The position numbers and the translations under genes were made by a program. The notes below the pieces were generated by a model. The model had not been told where the DNA came from, did no database searches, and was given only the letters and a program-made list of their open reading frames with translations. Below are positions 38,413-48,363 of a stretch of DNA of 58,181 bases, one piece after another. Source of the stretch: an uncultured Gammaproteobacteria bacterium (GTDB taxonomy: Bacteria; Pseudomonadota; Gammaproteobacteria; Pseudomonadales; Pseudohongiellaceae); assembly GCA_903862645.1 (NCBI GenBank), contig CAIOZF010000251.1:1-58181 (forward strand), given 5' to 3'. Position 1 is the first letter of the stretch, and each line of letters starts with the position of its first letter.

Positions 38413-38460
38413 TTGACGAAGCATGTAACCGTTTTTGTAAATCGCCAGTCTTCGGTCTGG
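38413..38460 (+). promoter_or_regulatory. Candidate rpoE promoter with a 5' hairpin
   Basis: TTGACG (38413-38418), 17-base spacer, TGTAAA (38436-38441). CCAGTC-TTCG-GTCTGG (38445-38460) is a UUCG-capped hairpin with one T-T mismatch just before the ribosome-binding site. A sigma-E type GAACTT box was not found nearby. Confidence 0.35.
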
Positions 38461-38471
38461 AGTGGTGGTAG

Positions 38472-39041
38472 ATGAAGAATGACACCGACCAGCAACTCGT
38501 GGATCGCGTCCTCAACGGTGAAAAGATTGCCTTCAATTTATTAGTGCTGCGCTATCAGCACAAGGTTGCTGCTTTGATTGCCCGCTTTGTGAAGGATCCT
38601 CATGAGGTCGAAGATGTATCGCAGGAGGCTTTTATCAAGGCCTACCGAGCCTTGGATCTGTTTCGTGGTGAGAGTGCCTTTTATACCTGGCTCTATAGAA
38701 TTGCAGTCAATACCGCCAAGAATTATCTTGTCTCGAAAGGACGGCGCCCCCCGACGACAGACGTTGATATGGACGATGCGGAGCTTGCAGCAGAGACCTC
38801 GGCACTTCGTGACATCGATACTCCGGATGCGAATCTTGAGAAAGAGCATTTGCATAGAGTCATTAACCAGGCCATCGAGGATCTCCCTGAGGATCTTCGG
38901 ACAGCCTTTACTCTGCGGGAATTTTCCGGTCTGAGCTACGAAGACATAACAGAGATCATGGATTGTCCGGTCGGCACTGTCCGGTCACGCATTTTCAGGG
39001 CCAGAGAGGCGATCGACAAAAAAATCAAAGAATTGTTGTAA
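38472..39041 (+). CDS. rpoE: RNA polymerase sigma-E factor (RpoE/AlgU)
   Basis: 189 residues of the ECF sigma family. Region 2 is DPHEVEDVSQEAFIKAYRAL with the core-binding and -10-recognising helices (YTWLYRIAVNTAKNYL), and region 4 is FTLREFSGLSYEDITEIMDC followed by GTVRSRIFRAREAID. It directs the envelope-stress regulon and in Pseudomonas controls alginate. It is held inactive by the anti-sigma factor encoded next. nadB lies divergently upstream. Confidence 0.97.
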   Translation: MKNDTDQQLVDRVLNGEKIAFNLLVLRYQHKVAALIARFVKDPHEVEDVSQEAFIKAYRALDLFRGESAFYTWLYRIAVNTAKNYLVSKGRRPPTTDVDMDDAELAAETSALRDIDTPDANLEKEHLHRVINQAIEDLPEDLRTAFTLREFSGLSYEDITEIMDCPVGTVRSRIFRAREAIDKKIKELL

Positions 39042-39155
39042 CACGCAGTGAACGAAGCAAAAGGTCTGTGGTCAAAGGGTGAGAGAAGAAAGTCCGATCA
39101 GAGATGTTCTCCCATTTTTCTACTGTGAGTTAAGTGCAGTTAATAGAGGTCGTGC

Positions 39156-39776
39156 ATGAGCTTGGATAATAGTCAAAGCAAAAGCTTCGAAGAATCTTTG
39201 TCGGCATTGATGGACAATGAGACAGACGATCTGGAGTTGCGCCGGTTACTAAGGGAATTGCCAGATAATGCGTCGCTAACGGACACATGGAAACGCTTTC
39301 ATGAGGCGAGGTCAGTACTCCATATTGAGGAGATGCACTCCTTGTCTTCTTCAGCCTGCAACCGGATTTTTGAGGCGATAGCTGCAGAGCCGGCTTATGC
39401 CGGGAAACAGCCCCCCGTTGCCGTTGATGCCGGAGTAGCGGTTAAGTCAGCATGGTGGGAGTCTGCAGGTCGTATGGCAATTGCTGCGTCTGTGGCTCTG
39501 GCTGCCTTTGTTGGCCTGCAGTCGATTTTGATGGATCCAGCGACAGAGCCGTCGCTGGCTGACCAAGAGCTCAATGCAGTATCCGAAGAGCATACTTCGA
39601 ACGGGATAGTGGCTCTAGAAGGTGCCGGCCGCTTCGACGCTCAGGCACAGCAGCGTCTTGATGACTACATCCGCAGCGTGTCTATACAATATCGTGACGA
39701 GGCGGCAGGTGTTCCGCAATTCAATATCCTGCAGGATTCTCAGTTAATTCGGCAGGTCAACCAAATAGAGAACTAA
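39156..39776 (+). CDS. rseA: Anti-sigma-E factor RseA/MucA
   Basis: 206 residues. The N-terminal domain (ESLSALMDNETDDLELRRLL, then DTWKRFHEARSVL) binds sigma-E. One membrane segment (GRMAIAASVALAAFVGLQSI, about residues 105-125) crosses the inner membrane, and the rest is periplasmic. DegS- and RseP-type cleavage would release sigma-E. Length and layout match MucA of Pseudomonas. It follows rpoE by 114 bases. The usual next gene, rseB (mucB), which shields RseA from cleavage, is not here. Confidence 0.93.
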   Translation: MSLDNSQSKSFEESLSALMDNETDDLELRRLLRELPDNASLTDTWKRFHEARSVLHIEEMHSLSSSACNRIFEAIAAEPAYAGKQPPVAVDAGVAVKSAWWESAGRMAIAASVALAAFVGLQSILMDPATEPSLADQELNAVSEEHTSNGIVALEGAGRFDAQAQQRLDDYIRSVSIQYRDEAAGVPQFNILQDSQLIRQVNQIEN

Positions 39777-39788
39777 TACTCCTGCCCT

Positions 39789-39812
39789 AGGGGGGGCTCA
39801 CGCCCCCTTCAA
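39789..39812 (+). terminator. G+C-rich hairpin after rseA
   Basis: GGGGGC (39792-39797) pairs with GCCCCC (39802-39807) around loop TCAC, with wobble pairs extending it. Only two T follow directly, so termination may be partial, allowing some read-through to degP. Confidence 0.45.
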
Positions 39813-39985
39813 TTCCCTTGCTCTACACTTCTGCCCCCTACAACTTCCAAGTTTTGAAAATTCACTCACCCTCAGTCTCATACAAAGCTTGCTCGATGCG
39901 ATTGTGCGCTGTACTTTAGTGCAGCGCACGGCGAGCTGTGCCGGATGTTTGTCACATTGTTATTTTCGGATCGATAGGCGGGGAA

Positions 39986-41401
39986 ATGAATAATCTGCAG
40001 AGTAGTTCGAACCTCAAGGGAGTGTCAGCCTTCCTTCTGTCGTTGGTCGCCTGTTTTTCAGCGGTTGGTGCTAACGCTGCGTCCTTGCCTGACTTTGCAG
40101 ACCTGGTGGAGAAAAACGCTCCCACGATCGTCAATATTGCGACAATGCAGCGACCAGAACCTGCATCTGGAGATCGCGATAAAGATATAGAAGAACTCCT
40201 GCGCCGATTGAGTCCGGATGGCGATCTGCCTCCTGAGTTGGAGGAAGCGCCGGCGCGGCCACGTGGTGGTGTCGGGTCTGGGTTTATCATCTCGGAGGAT
40301 GGTTATCTGATTACCAATCATCACGTCGTTGCTGACGCAGATGAAATCACCGTGACGCTGAACGATCGACGGGTTTTTCAAGCGCAGGTCATTGGTACCG
40401 ATGAGCTCTCGGATATGGCGCTTCTCAAGATTGAAGCCAACGATTTGCCGGCAGTCACATTTGGTAATTCGGAGCAAGTGCGCGTCGGAGAATGGGTGCT
40501 TGCCATCGGTTCTCCATTTGGTCTGGAGTTCTCTGCTACAGCCGGTATTGTCAGCGCCAAGGGACGAACAGTACCCGGCAATCAAACCAGTTACGTGTCG
40601 TTTATACAGACTGATGTAGCTATCAATCAGGGCAATTCCGGGGGCCCGTTGTTTAATCTCGACGGGCAAGTGATTGGCATCAATTCACAGATTTTGAGCA
40701 GCTCCGGTGGATCCAACGGGGTGTCCTTTGCCATTCCGAGCAATGTTGCGCTCAACGTGGTTGAGCAATTGCGCGAGATAGGCACGGTCAATCGCGGGCT
40801 TTTGGGAGTCCTGATCAAGGATGTAGATTACGCGCTTGCCGAAGCATTCCAGATGCCGCGTCCGCGCGGGGCATTTGTCGATGAGGTGCAGCCTGGCAGT
40901 CCGGCTGAAGATGCTGGCGTGCAAAATAACGACATCATAATCGCGTTCAATGACAGTGAGATCGAAGCTTCGTCGATGCTGCCGTTTTACGTCGGCCAGG
41001 TGCGCCCCGGCACTACTGCCCAACTGACTATCATGAGGAATGGTGACATCATCGCCTTGCCTGTCGTTGTTGGAAGTCTGCCTGGAGCTGGTGCTGCAGC
41101 ATTACGTGAACCCGAGGAAGAGCCGCGTGCCAATACACTCGGAATCTCAGTCGGTGAGTTAGGGCAGGAGGCGCAACAGGTCGCCGGAATCTCAGGTGTT
41201 CGTGTGGAAGAGCTAGTCGAAGGGCCAGCGTCCAGTGCCGGACTGATGGTGGGCGACGTGATCGTGGAGCTCGACAGACAGGAAGTGCCCAGCATGAGTG
41301 AGTTTGCCCGAGTGGCTGACGCCTTGCCAGCTGCAGGCTTTATCCCGATCCGCATCGTTCGGGAAGGGCGTGGGACGACCTTGGTGCTCGAGCTGGAGTA
41401 G
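39986..41401 (+). CDS. mucD: Periplasmic serine protease of the DegP/MucD family
   Basis: 471 residues. A signal peptide (ending about GANAAS at residue 32) is followed by a trypsin-like domain with H113 (ITNHHVV), D143 (LSDMALL) and S218 (QGNSGGPLF), then two PDZ domains. It degrades or holds misfolded periplasmic proteins. Being third after rpoE and rseA it takes the place of mucD in the Pseudomonas algU-mucA-mucB-mucC-mucD operon. GGGG precedes the ATG at 39986. A possible G+C hairpin between it and rseA suggests it also has its own promoter. Confidence 0.94.
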   Translation: MNNLQSSSNLKGVSAFLLSLVACFSAVGANAASLPDFADLVEKNAPTIVNIATMQRPEPASGDRDKDIEELLRRLSPDGDLPPELEEAPARPRGGVGSGFIISEDGYLITNHHVVADADEITVTLNDRRVFQAQVIGTDELSDMALLKIEANDLPAVTFGNSEQVRVGEWVLAIGSPFGLEFSATAGIVSAKGRTVPGNQTSYVSFIQTDVAINQGNSGGPLFNLDGQVIGINSQILSSSGGSNGVSFAIPSNVALNVVEQLREIGTVNRGLLGVLIKDVDYALAEAFQMPRPRGAFVDEVQPGSPAEDAGVQNNDIIIAFNDSEIEASSMLPFYVGQVRPGTTAQLTIMRNGDIIALPVVVGSLPGAGAAALREPEEEPRANTLGISVGELGQEAQQVAGISGVRVEELVEGPASSAGLMVGDVIVELDRQEVPSMSEFARVADALPAAGFIPIRIVREGRGTTLVLELE

Positions 41402-41454
41402 TCCTGCCTCGGCCCAAACGGCGTCTGCCATGTGAATGAGCAAGATTTTGCAGA

Positions 41455-41484
41455 GGATTGCGTAACACTGAGATTGCGCAATCC
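41455..41484. other. Hairpin between mucD and lepA
   Basis: GGATTGCG (41455-41462) and CGCAATCC (41477-41484) form a perfect 8-pair stem with a 14-base loop. No T-run follows. It may protect the mucD mRNA end. The rest of the 274-base gap to lepA shows nothing I can name. Confidence 0.35.
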
Positions 41485-41675
41485 CGACACCTCGTCCCTC
41501 CGGCGTCCAAATTACCACTGACAGTCCTGACCTAATACTGTAGACTTGCCGCCTGATTTTCAGCTCAAGCCTGGTAGTCTTGTGCCTTGCGAGGCGATTT
41601 TGCAGTCTCCTCTCGGTACAGTCGATTCCGGAAGAATCAGCCCCCATCAATTCGTCCAAGTTGTGATCCTATCAA

Positions 41676-43478
41676 GTGAGTGATTTAAGCAGTATTCGCA
41701 ATTTCTCGATAATTGCACACATTGACCACGGCAAATCCACCCTCGCGGATCGCTTCATTCAAACTTGTGGCGGCCTTGAGGAGCGCGAGATGAATGAGCA
41801 GGTGCTCGACTCTCTGGATATAGAACGCGAGCGCGGCATTACCATTAAGGCGCAGAGCGTCACTCTCTACTACACCAGCATTAAAGACGGGCGCAAATAT
41901 CAACTGAATTTCATTGATACGCCTGGTCACGTGGACTTCACATACGAGGTATCACGGTCGTTAGCTGCCTGTGAGGGGGCCTTGCTGGTAGTAGATGCCG
42001 GGCAGGGCGTTGAAGCACAATCGGTGGCGACGTGTTACACGGCAATCGAGCAAGGGCTGGAGGTGATCCCGGTGCTCAACAAGATGGACCTCCCGCAGGC
42101 TGAGCCGGAAAAAGTCCGCCAGGAAATTGAAGAGATTATTGGGATTGATGCCTCAGCTGCGGTGTGTGCCAGCGCCAAAACAGGCATGGGCGTTGTCGAA
42201 GTTTTGGAAGAGCTGATCCGTCTGGTACCCCCTCCAGTTGGAGATGTTGACGCTCCATTGCAGGCGCTGATCATCGACTCCTGGTTTGACAATTACCTGG
42301 GAGTTGTATCTTTGGTGCGTGTAAAACACGGCACTCTCAAGAAAGGCGACAAGATTATTTCCAAGTCGATCGGGAAGGCCCATCTGGTAGACGGTGTGGG
42401 AGTCTTTACCCCCAAACGTCTGGAGACAGATGTCCTTCGAGCGGGCGAAGTAGGGTTCGTGGTGGCCGGCATAAAGGAGATCAAGGGCGCCCCTGTTGGC
42501 GATACGCTCACTCATGCATCAACACCCAATGTTAATGCTTTGGAGGGATTCAAGAAGATACAGCCGCAGGTTTATGCGGGATTGTTCCCCGTCTCCTCGG
42601 ACGATTTCGAAAACTTTCGTGATGCGCTCGAAAAGCTTACTTTGAACGATGCTTCGCTGTATTACGAACCCGAGAGTTCAGACGCATTGGGTTTCGGATT
42701 CCGTTGTGGATTTCTGGGTATGCTGCACATGGAGATCGTGCAGGAACGACTGGAGCGAGAATACGACCTGTCCCTGATTACTACCGCTCCAACGGTGGTC
42801 TACGAGGTGGTGTTGACCAACGGCAAGACCGTTCGTGTGGACAGCCCTTCTGCATTGCCGGCGGTCACGTCTATCGACGAAATGCGTGAACCGATTGTAC
42901 TTGCCAGCATCCTGGTTCCGCATGAATACCTCGGCAACATCATCAACTTGTGCATTAGCAGACGCGGCGTGCAACGTGAGATGCAGTTCATAGGGCGACA
43001 GGTGTCTCTGCGCTATGAGTTGCCGATGAACGAAGTGGTACTCGATTTCTTCGACAAACTGAAATCTGCCAGCCGTGGCTATGCCTCTCTCGATTACCAC
43101 TTCATTCGTTTCGAACCGGCAAACCTGGTAAGGCTGGATGTGCTGATCAACGGCGACCGCGTCGATGCGCTGGCTTTGATCGTTCACCGTGATCAGGCGC
43201 ACCACAAGGGCCGTCTGTTGGTGGAAAAAATGAAGGAGCTGATTCCGCGACAAATGTATGATGTGGCCATACAGGCTGCCATTGGCGGACAAATCATCGC
43301 GAGACAAACAGTGAAGGCGCTGCGCAAAAATGTGACCGCCAAGTGCTACGGTGGTGACGTGAGCCGCAAGAAAAAGCTTTTGGAAAAGCAAAAGGCAGGC
43401 AAAAAACGCATGAAGCAAGTGGGCAATGTCGAAGTCCCCCAAGAGGCATTCCTCGCCGTACTCAAGGTTGACAGTTGA
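41676..43478 (+). CDS. lepA: Elongation factor 4 (LepA)
   Basis: A ribosome-bound GTPase of 600 residues (E. coli 599). G1 to G4 motifs are [39 protein letters not shown] and [10 protein letters not shown]. The EF4-specific C-terminal domain ends with [20 protein letters not shown]. The start is GTG at 41676 with no clear Shine-Dalgarno before it, so initiation may be weak. Its stop overlaps the lepB start (TGATG). Confidence 0.97.
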   Translation: MSDLSSIRNFSIIAHIDHGKSTLADRFIQTCGGLEEREMNEQVLDSLDIERERGITIKAQSVTLYYTSIKDGRKYQLNFIDTPGHVDFTYEVSRSLAACEGALLVVDAGQGVEAQSVATCYTAIEQGLEVIPVLNKMDLPQAEPEKVRQEIEEIIGIDASAAVCASAKTGMGVVEVLEELIRLVPPPVGDVDAPLQALIIDSWFDNYLGVVSLVRVKHGTLKKGDKIISKSIGKAHLVDGVGVFTPKRLETDVLRAGEVGFVVAGIKEIKGAPVGDTLTHASTPNVNALEGFKKIQPQVYAGLFPVSSDDFENFRDALEKLTLNDASLYYEPESSDALGFGFRCGFLGMLHMEIVQERLEREYDLSLITTAPTVVYEVVLTNGKTVRVDSPSALPAVTSIDEMREPIVLASILVPHEYLGNIINLCISRRGVQREMQFIGRQVSLRYELPMNEVVLDFFDKLKSASRGYASLDYHFIRFEPANLVRLDVLINGDRVDALALIVHRDQAHHKGRLLVEKMKELIPRQMYDVAIQAAIGGQIIARQTVKALRKNVTAKCYGGDVSRKKKLLEKQKAGKKRMKQVGNVEVPQEAFLAVLKVDS

Positions 43479-44314
43479 TGGATATTGATTTTTCGCTGGT
43501 GTTACTGATTCTGGTGCTGATCACAGGGGTTGTTGCACTCTATGATCGACTCGTACTGGCTGAAACCCGCCAGGCCTCTGCCGATCGTCTGCGCAAAGCA
43601 CAGACTGTCGAAAGTGATGCTCTCAAACAGGCAATTGCGACAGCCGAGCAGGAGCCTGTTTTAGTTGAATACGCCAAATCATTTTTTCCTGTCCTGCTGA
43701 TCGTGCTGGTGCTGCGTTCTTTTCTGCTAGAGCCATTTCAGATTCCATCCGGCTCGATGATTCCGACACTGGAAGTTGGCGACTTCATTCTGGTCAATAA
43801 ATATACTTATGGCCTGCGTCTGCCCGTGGTGGGAACCAAGTTTGTTGAGGTGAATGAGCCCAAACGCGGTGAGGTAATGGTTTTTATTCCGCCACATGAC
43901 AAGCGCTATTTCATCAAGCGCATCGTAGGGCTGCCAGGCGATACAATTCGCTACGAAAATAAAGTACTGAGTGTCAATGGTGAGCTCGTGGTTTCGGAAG
44001 TCATCGACAGCGTTCAGATTGAAATGCCCAATGGTATGGAACAATCTGGTGTGCTCATGAGTGAAACACTTGGTGAGGTTCAACATGAGACGCAAATTGT
44101 CAGTACCCCTGCCAGAGATAGCGGCAGAAATGTCTGGGTAGTGCCTGAGGGGCATTACTTCATGATGGGTGACAATCGCGATAATAGTGCAGACAGTCGC
44201 GTCTGGGGGACAGTTCCGGAAGCGAATATTGTCGGAAAGGCATTTGCTGTATGGATGCACAAAGAACAAGGTTGGAGCCTGCCCACCTTCAGTCGTAATG
44301 GTCTGATTCGTTGA
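43478..44314 (+). CDS. lepB: Signal peptidase I
   Basis: Cleaves signal peptides from exported proteins at the outer face of the inner membrane. 278 residues. Two N-terminal membrane segments (about 5-22 and 70-84), then the catalytic Ser93 in IPSGSMIPTL and Lys147 in YFIKRIVGLPGD, and the family motif GDNRDNSADSRVWG. An in-frame TTG at 43475 precedes the ATG used here. It follows lepA in the conserved order, and its product is needed for the many exported proteins in this window. Confidence 0.97.
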   Translation: MDIDFSLVLLILVLITGVVALYDRLVLAETRQASADRLRKAQTVESDALKQAIATAEQEPVLVEYAKSFFPVLLIVLVLRSFLLEPFQIPSGSMIPTLEVGDFILVNKYTYGLRLPVVGTKFVEVNEPKRGEVMVFIPPHDKRYFIKRIVGLPGDTIRYENKVLSVNGELVVSEVIDSVQIEMPNGMEQSGVLMSETLGEVQHETQIVSTPARDSGRNVWVVPEGHYFMMGDNRDNSADSRVWGTVPEANIVGKAFAVWMHKEQGWSLPTFSRNGLIR

Positions 44315-44421
44315 AACGCGGACTGCTTCGCGGTAACCGGCTTCCACAATACTATAATGCCCTCTCGGCAAGACGCGGATCGACGCAGTCGATCAAGTAT
44401 CCATAGAGAACAGGTGGTGTT

Positions 44422-44835
44422 ATGAACGGTAATAGCCATGGTGGAAGATTGATCGGTATGAGGAACATTCCTCTTACATTGCCGGGCAGTCAGCGCGGTT
44501 TTTCCAAGTTCGGTCTGCTGATGACTCTTATTGTTCTTGTCTGCGCTCTGACCTTCACACTGAAAGTTCTGCCTGTTTATATCGATCATAACTTCGTCAA
44601 GGGTATGGCCGAAGACATGGTGGAGAGCGGGCGAGCATCGAGTCTGACTCAGGCCGAAGTGCGCGAACAAGTAGGGCGCGGACTGGCAATCAATAACGTC
44701 CGTCAGTTTGACATCAACAGTGTCACCACCTCCATCAGTGGCGGAAATTCGGTGATATCCATCAAGTACGAGCGACGTATTCCGTTGTTCTCCAATGTGG
44801 ACATCGTGGTCTCTTTCGATGACCGCGTAGAATAA
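44422..44835 (+). CDS. DUF4845 family membrane-anchored protein
   Basis: 137 residues with one hydrophobic segment (FGLLMTLIVLVCALTFTLKV, about residues 31-50) and a small periplasmic-facing domain (LPVYIDHNFVKGMAEDM). The SQRGFSKFGLL start of the helix recalls a pilin-like segment. Genes of this family stand between lepB and rnc in Pseudomonas and relatives; function is unknown. Its stop is immediately followed by the rnc ATG with no gap. Confidence 0.85.
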   Translation: MNGNSHGGRLIGMRNIPLTLPGSQRGFSKFGLLMTLIVLVCALTFTLKVLPVYIDHNFVKGMAEDMVESGRASSLTQAEVREQVGRGLAINNVRQFDINSVTTSISGGNSVISIKYERRIPLFSNVDIVVSFDDRVE

Positions 44836-45507
44836 ATGACCAGTGTTCGTCAGCTCGAGAAGAGTATTTCGTACCGGTTTGTCAATCAGTCAATTGCCGA
44901 GCTGGCACTGACACATCGCAGTGCTGCTCGCCTGAACAATGAGCGACTGGAATTTCTTGGAGATGCCATTCTGGGATTTCTCATCGCCGATGAATTGTCG
45001 AACCGTTTCCCAGAAGCCCCTGAAGGTTTATTAAGTCGGCAGAGGGCATTACTGGTCAATCAGCAGACGCTAGCGACATTGGCGTCTCAGCTGCAACTCG
45101 GGGACTTGCTGGTATTGGGGCCAGGCGAACTCAAGAGCGGTGGTAGAAAACGTGAGTCTATCCTTGCAGATGCCATGGAGGCGGTTATTGGTGCAGTTTA
45201 TCAGGATGGCGGATTAGAGGTTTGCAGGGCCGTTGTTTTGAGTTTTTACAGTAGCTTGCTCGGCAGCGGTTCCGCAGAGATAGTGCACAAGGACTCAAAG
45301 ACACGGCTGCAGGAACTGCTGCAATCCAAATCTCTTCCATTGCCCGTCTATCAAGTTGTATCAATAGGCGGCGAGGAGCATGAGCAGGTATTTCTGGTAT
45401 CCTGCCAGATCAGTCTGTTGCAGGAATCTACGTTTGGTCAAGGTGCTAATCGACGATTGGCAGAACAGCAGGCAGCCACAAGAGCGATTGAAGCCCTTGG
45501 TGTATAA
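44836..45507 (+). CDS. rnc: Ribonuclease III
   Basis: Cuts double-stranded RNA in rRNA and mRNA processing. 223 residues (E. coli 226). The catalytic signature NERLEFLGDAILGFLIADE is present, with the second metal-site region ILADAMEAVIGAVYQDGG. The C-terminal double-stranded RNA-binding domain runs from KTRLQELLQSK to AEQQAATRAIEAL. It abuts the DUF4845 gene and leads into era. Confidence 0.97.
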   Translation: MTSVRQLEKSISYRFVNQSIAELALTHRSAARLNNERLEFLGDAILGFLIADELSNRFPEAPEGLLSRQRALLVNQQTLATLASQLQLGDLLVLGPGELKSGGRKRESILADAMEAVIGAVYQDGGLEVCRAVVLSFYSSLLGSGSAEIVHKDSKTRLQELLQSKSLPLPVYQVVSIGGEEHEQVFLVSCQISLLQESTFGQGANRRLAEQQAATRAIEALGV

Positions 45508-45576
45508 GTAGCTCTTTTTTTTGGAATAGGAAAGCGAAAACGCCTCCTGTGAAATGTACACTTCGTGAAGATTAAT

Positions 45577-46491
45577 ATGACAAATGTAAACAGTCTCGAG
45601 TCGGAACAGCATTGCGGATTTATCGCCATCGTCGGTCGACCGAACGTCGGTAAGTCGACGCTGCTTAATCATTTGCTTGAGCAGAAAATCAGTATCACTT
45701 CGCGGAAGCCACAGACGACTCGTCACCGTATAGTGGGTATCAAGACTGTTGGGCAGAACCAGTTTATCTATGTGGATACGCCAGGTATTCACAAGAGTCA
45801 GAAGAAGGCCATCAATCGCGTGATGAACAGCACAGCAACCAACGCACTCGCAGATGTCGATGTTGTGTTGTTCGTGACAGAGCGACTGACCTTCAATGAA
45901 GAGGATGAAATGGTTCTGGAGGCATTGAGCAAGATCAAAGTGCCAGTACTGCTTTTGATCAATAAGTGTGACCAGTTGGAATCTCGAGAGAGGTTACTGC
46001 CGCACATTGAGCGTCTGGCGCGGCGTCGTGAATTCGCCGACATCATTCCATTGTCAGTCCTCGGAGGACATAACCTCGATACCGTGGCAGCGTGTGTCTT
46101 GAAGTATCTGCCGAAGGGGCCTTTCCTGTTTCCAGAGGATCAGGTGACTGATCGCAGCTCGCGCTTTCTGGCTGCCGAAATCATTCGCGAAAAAATCACG
46201 CGCCAACTCGGTGATGAATTGCCATATGAAGTCACCGTTGAGATCGAGAAATACACGATTCAAGGCGGTATTGTACACATTCACGGGCTGATTCTCGTGG
46301 ACAAGGAGAGTCAAAAACAAATCATCATTGGTAGAAATGGTGACCGTCTCAAATTAATTGGCAGTGCAGCACGCCTGGATATGGAGAAGGCATTCGAGTC
46401 TAAAGTCATGCTGAATCTTTGGGTGAAAGTGAAGAGTGGTTGGGCTGATGATGAACGGGCATTGCAGAGTCTTGGTTATCATCAGGACTAA
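45577..46491 (+). CDS. era: GTPase Era
   Basis: A GTPase that binds the 3' end of 16S rRNA during 30S maturation. 304 residues from this ATG; an in-frame GTG at 45565 would add four. G1 [12 protein letters not shown], switch region [16 protein letters not shown]3 DTPGIH, G4 NKCD, and the KH domain [19 protein letters not shown] are all visible. Order rnc-era-recO is standard. Confidence 0.97.
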   Translation: MTNVNSLESEQHCGFIAIVGRPNVGKSTLLNHLLEQKISITSRKPQTTRHRIVGIKTVGQNQFIYVDTPGIHKSQKKAINRVMNSTATNALADVDVVLFVTERLTFNEEDEMVLEALSKIKVPVLLLINKCDQLESRERLLPHIERLARRREFADIIPLSVLGGHNLDTVAACVLKYLPKGPFLFPEDQVTDRSSRFLAAEIIREKITRQLGDELPYEVTVEIEKYTIQGGIVHIHGLILVDKESQKQIIIGRNGDRLKLIGSAARLDMEKAFESKVMLNLWVKVKSGWADDERALQSLGYHQD

Positions 46492-46529
46492 ATTCCACAG
46501 CGAATTAAGTCGACACCGAGGTCGTGATC

Positions 46530-47258
46530 ATGGCTGTCCGGATTGACCTGCAACCTGCCTATGTCCTGCATACCCAACCCTATCAAAACACCAGTCTGCT
46601 GGTAGATCTCTTCTGCCTGGATCACGGTCGTTTGCGTGCTGTCGCCAAGGGGGCGCGTCGCCCCACATCCCGGATAAGATCCCTGCTGCAACCCTTTCAA
46701 CCTCTGCTTGTGACCATCGTCGGCCGTTCCGAACTGAAAACCCTCAGCGGTGTTGAGGGAAGCATCAGTCCATTTAACCTATATGGCCCCAGACTGTTCA
46801 GCGGTCTTTACTTGAACGAGTTACTCATCAGGTTGATGCTGCCTAACGAAGGCCAATCTGAGCTCTACAATTCGTATCAGAATGCAGTCATTGCCCTGCA
46901 GGGTGAAAGAGATCTCAACATAATTCTCCGTCAATTCGAACTGAGTCTTTTGGATGAGCTCGGATACGGCATCAATCTGGAGACTGAGAGTCACTCCGGC
47001 ATACCGATTGATCTCAACGCCTTCTATCTCTTTCATCCGGCGGTTGGATTCGAGCGGGTTGCTGATGTTGCAGGGCTACGCTCACAACATGCGGCAATAT
47101 TCACGGGGCGAGAGATCATAGCCTTACGAGATTTCGAGCTCGCTGAAAAGTCGTTTAGCAATGCTGCCCGGCGTCTGACTCGCATTGCTTTACAGTCACA
47201 TCTTGGCGAGGTGCCACTGATGAGTCGTGAGTTGTTCCTGCGTAAACCATCGCAATGA
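46530..47258 (+). CDS. recO: DNA repair protein RecO
   Basis: Helps RecR load RecA onto SSB-coated DNA. 242 residues. An N-terminal OB fold (AYVLHTQPYQNTSLLVDLF, then HGRLRAVAKGARRPTSR) precedes a helical domain. GAGG 8 bases upstream supports the ATG at 46530 over the in-frame GTG at 46524. In many gammaproteobacteria pdxJ and acpS follow; here the next gene is cysM. Confidence 0.95.
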   Translation: MAVRIDLQPAYVLHTQPYQNTSLLVDLFCLDHGRLRAVAKGARRPTSRIRSLLQPFQPLLVTIVGRSELKTLSGVEGSISPFNLYGPRLFSGLYLNELLIRLMLPNEGQSELYNSYQNAVIALQGERDLNIILRQFELSLLDELGYGINLETESHSGIPIDLNAFYLFHPAVGFERVADVAGLRSQHAAIFTGREIIALRDFELAEKSFSNAARRLTRIALQSHLGEVPLMSRELFLRKPSQ

Positions 47259-47356
47259 AGATGTTGCCGTGATCGCAGTTGCTTTCTTGTGTCACCCGGA
47301 TTGCTTTCAGGCATCGGCAATACAGGGTAAAATCCCTTAAAATCCAGTATTGGTAG

Positions 47357-48256
47357 ATGCCTATGCCCACAAATTATCCGTTGATCGAATCTCAGATCGG
47401 TAATACACCCCTTGTCAGGCTCGCGCGCCTTCCCGGAGTTACCAGCAATACGATTCTGGTGAAACTGGAGGGAAATAATCCTGCTGGCTCTGTGAAAGAT
47501 CGTCCAGCCTACAACATGATAGTGCAGGCCGAAGCTCGCGGGGATATCAAACCTGGTGATACCTTGATCGAAGCCACGAGCGGTAATACCGGTATTGCGC
47601 TGGCGATGGTCTGTGCTGTAAAGGGTTACAAATTGATTTTGATCATGCCGGATAATATGTCGGCTGAGCGTCGTGCATCCATGTCAGCCTATGGTGCCCA
47701 ACTGATACTGGTAACCGAGGCTCAGAGCATGGAAGGCGCACGTGATCTTGCCACCAGCATGAGTCGGGAAGGGAAAGGCAAGGTATTAGATCAGTTTGCC
47801 AACCCTGATAACCCAAGTGCGCACTACCTTCATACTGGACCGGAAATCTGGCGGGATACCAGCGGGCAGATCACTCACTTCGTCAGTTCGATGGGGACAA
47901 CCGGCACCATCATGGGAGTCTCACGTTACCTCAAGGAGCAGAATCCTGCGGTGACCATTGTGGGTCTGCAGCCGAAGGAGGGGTCGCGAATTCCCGGTAT
48001 TCGGCGCTGGCCCATTGAGTACCTTCCTACCATATTCGATTCCTCCCGTGTGGACCTCATAATAGATGTCGATCAGAGTGATGCCGAACTCACGATGAAG
48101 GCACTGGCTCGCGAAGAGGGTATCTTCTGTGGAGTGTCTTCCGGCGGCAACGTATTTGCTGCGTTGGAACTCAGCAAGGTTCTGCAGAACGCTGTTATCG
48201 TTGCCATTGTTTGTGACCGCGGTGACCGTTATCTTTCCACAGGTGTATTCGCCTGA
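47357..48256 (+). CDS. cysM: Cysteine synthase B
   Basis: PLP enzyme making cysteine (or S-sulfocysteine) from O-acetylserine. 299 residues. The PLP lysine is in NPAGSVKDRPAYNM, the substrate loop is EATSGNTGIALAM, the phosphate loop SSMGTTGTIMGVS, and CGVSSGGNVFAAL lies near the end. The RRWP...EYLP stretch and overall length fit CysM rather than CysK. It precedes rlmD-relA-mazG, as in Pseudomonas. Confidence 0.96.
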   Translation: MPMPTNYPLIESQIGNTPLVRLARLPGVTSNTILVKLEGNNPAGSVKDRPAYNMIVQAEARGDIKPGDTLIEATSGNTGIALAMVCAVKGYKLILIMPDNMSAERRASMSAYGAQLILVTEAQSMEGARDLATSMSREGKGKVLDQFANPDNPSAHYLHTGPEIWRDTSGQITHFVSSMGTTGTIMGVSRYLKEQNPAVTIVGLQPKEGSRIPGIRRWPIEYLPTIFDSSRVDLIIDVDQSDAELTMKALAREEGIFCGVSSGGNVFAALELSKVLQNAVIVAIVCDRGDRYLSTGVFA

Positions 48257-48363
48257 CGCAATTATCGTTTCTCTTTTTTACAGGCTGATCAAGAGGTCGC
48301 GAGCGACTGACCTTCCGACTTCGGCGATGTATTTCATCAATCCCTATCAGAAAAGATTCAGTT

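Noticed and set aside
38285-38471. Sigma-E autoregulatory promoter before rpoE
   Set aside because: No GAACTT-type -35 with a suitably spaced TCTGA/TCAAA -10 was visible; only a sigma-70-like candidate is reported.
42678-43442. A 254-codon minus-strand frame inside lepA
   Set aside because: Antisense to conserved lepA sequence, rich in His, Gln and Arg as expected for a shadow frame, and without a plausible ribosome-binding site.
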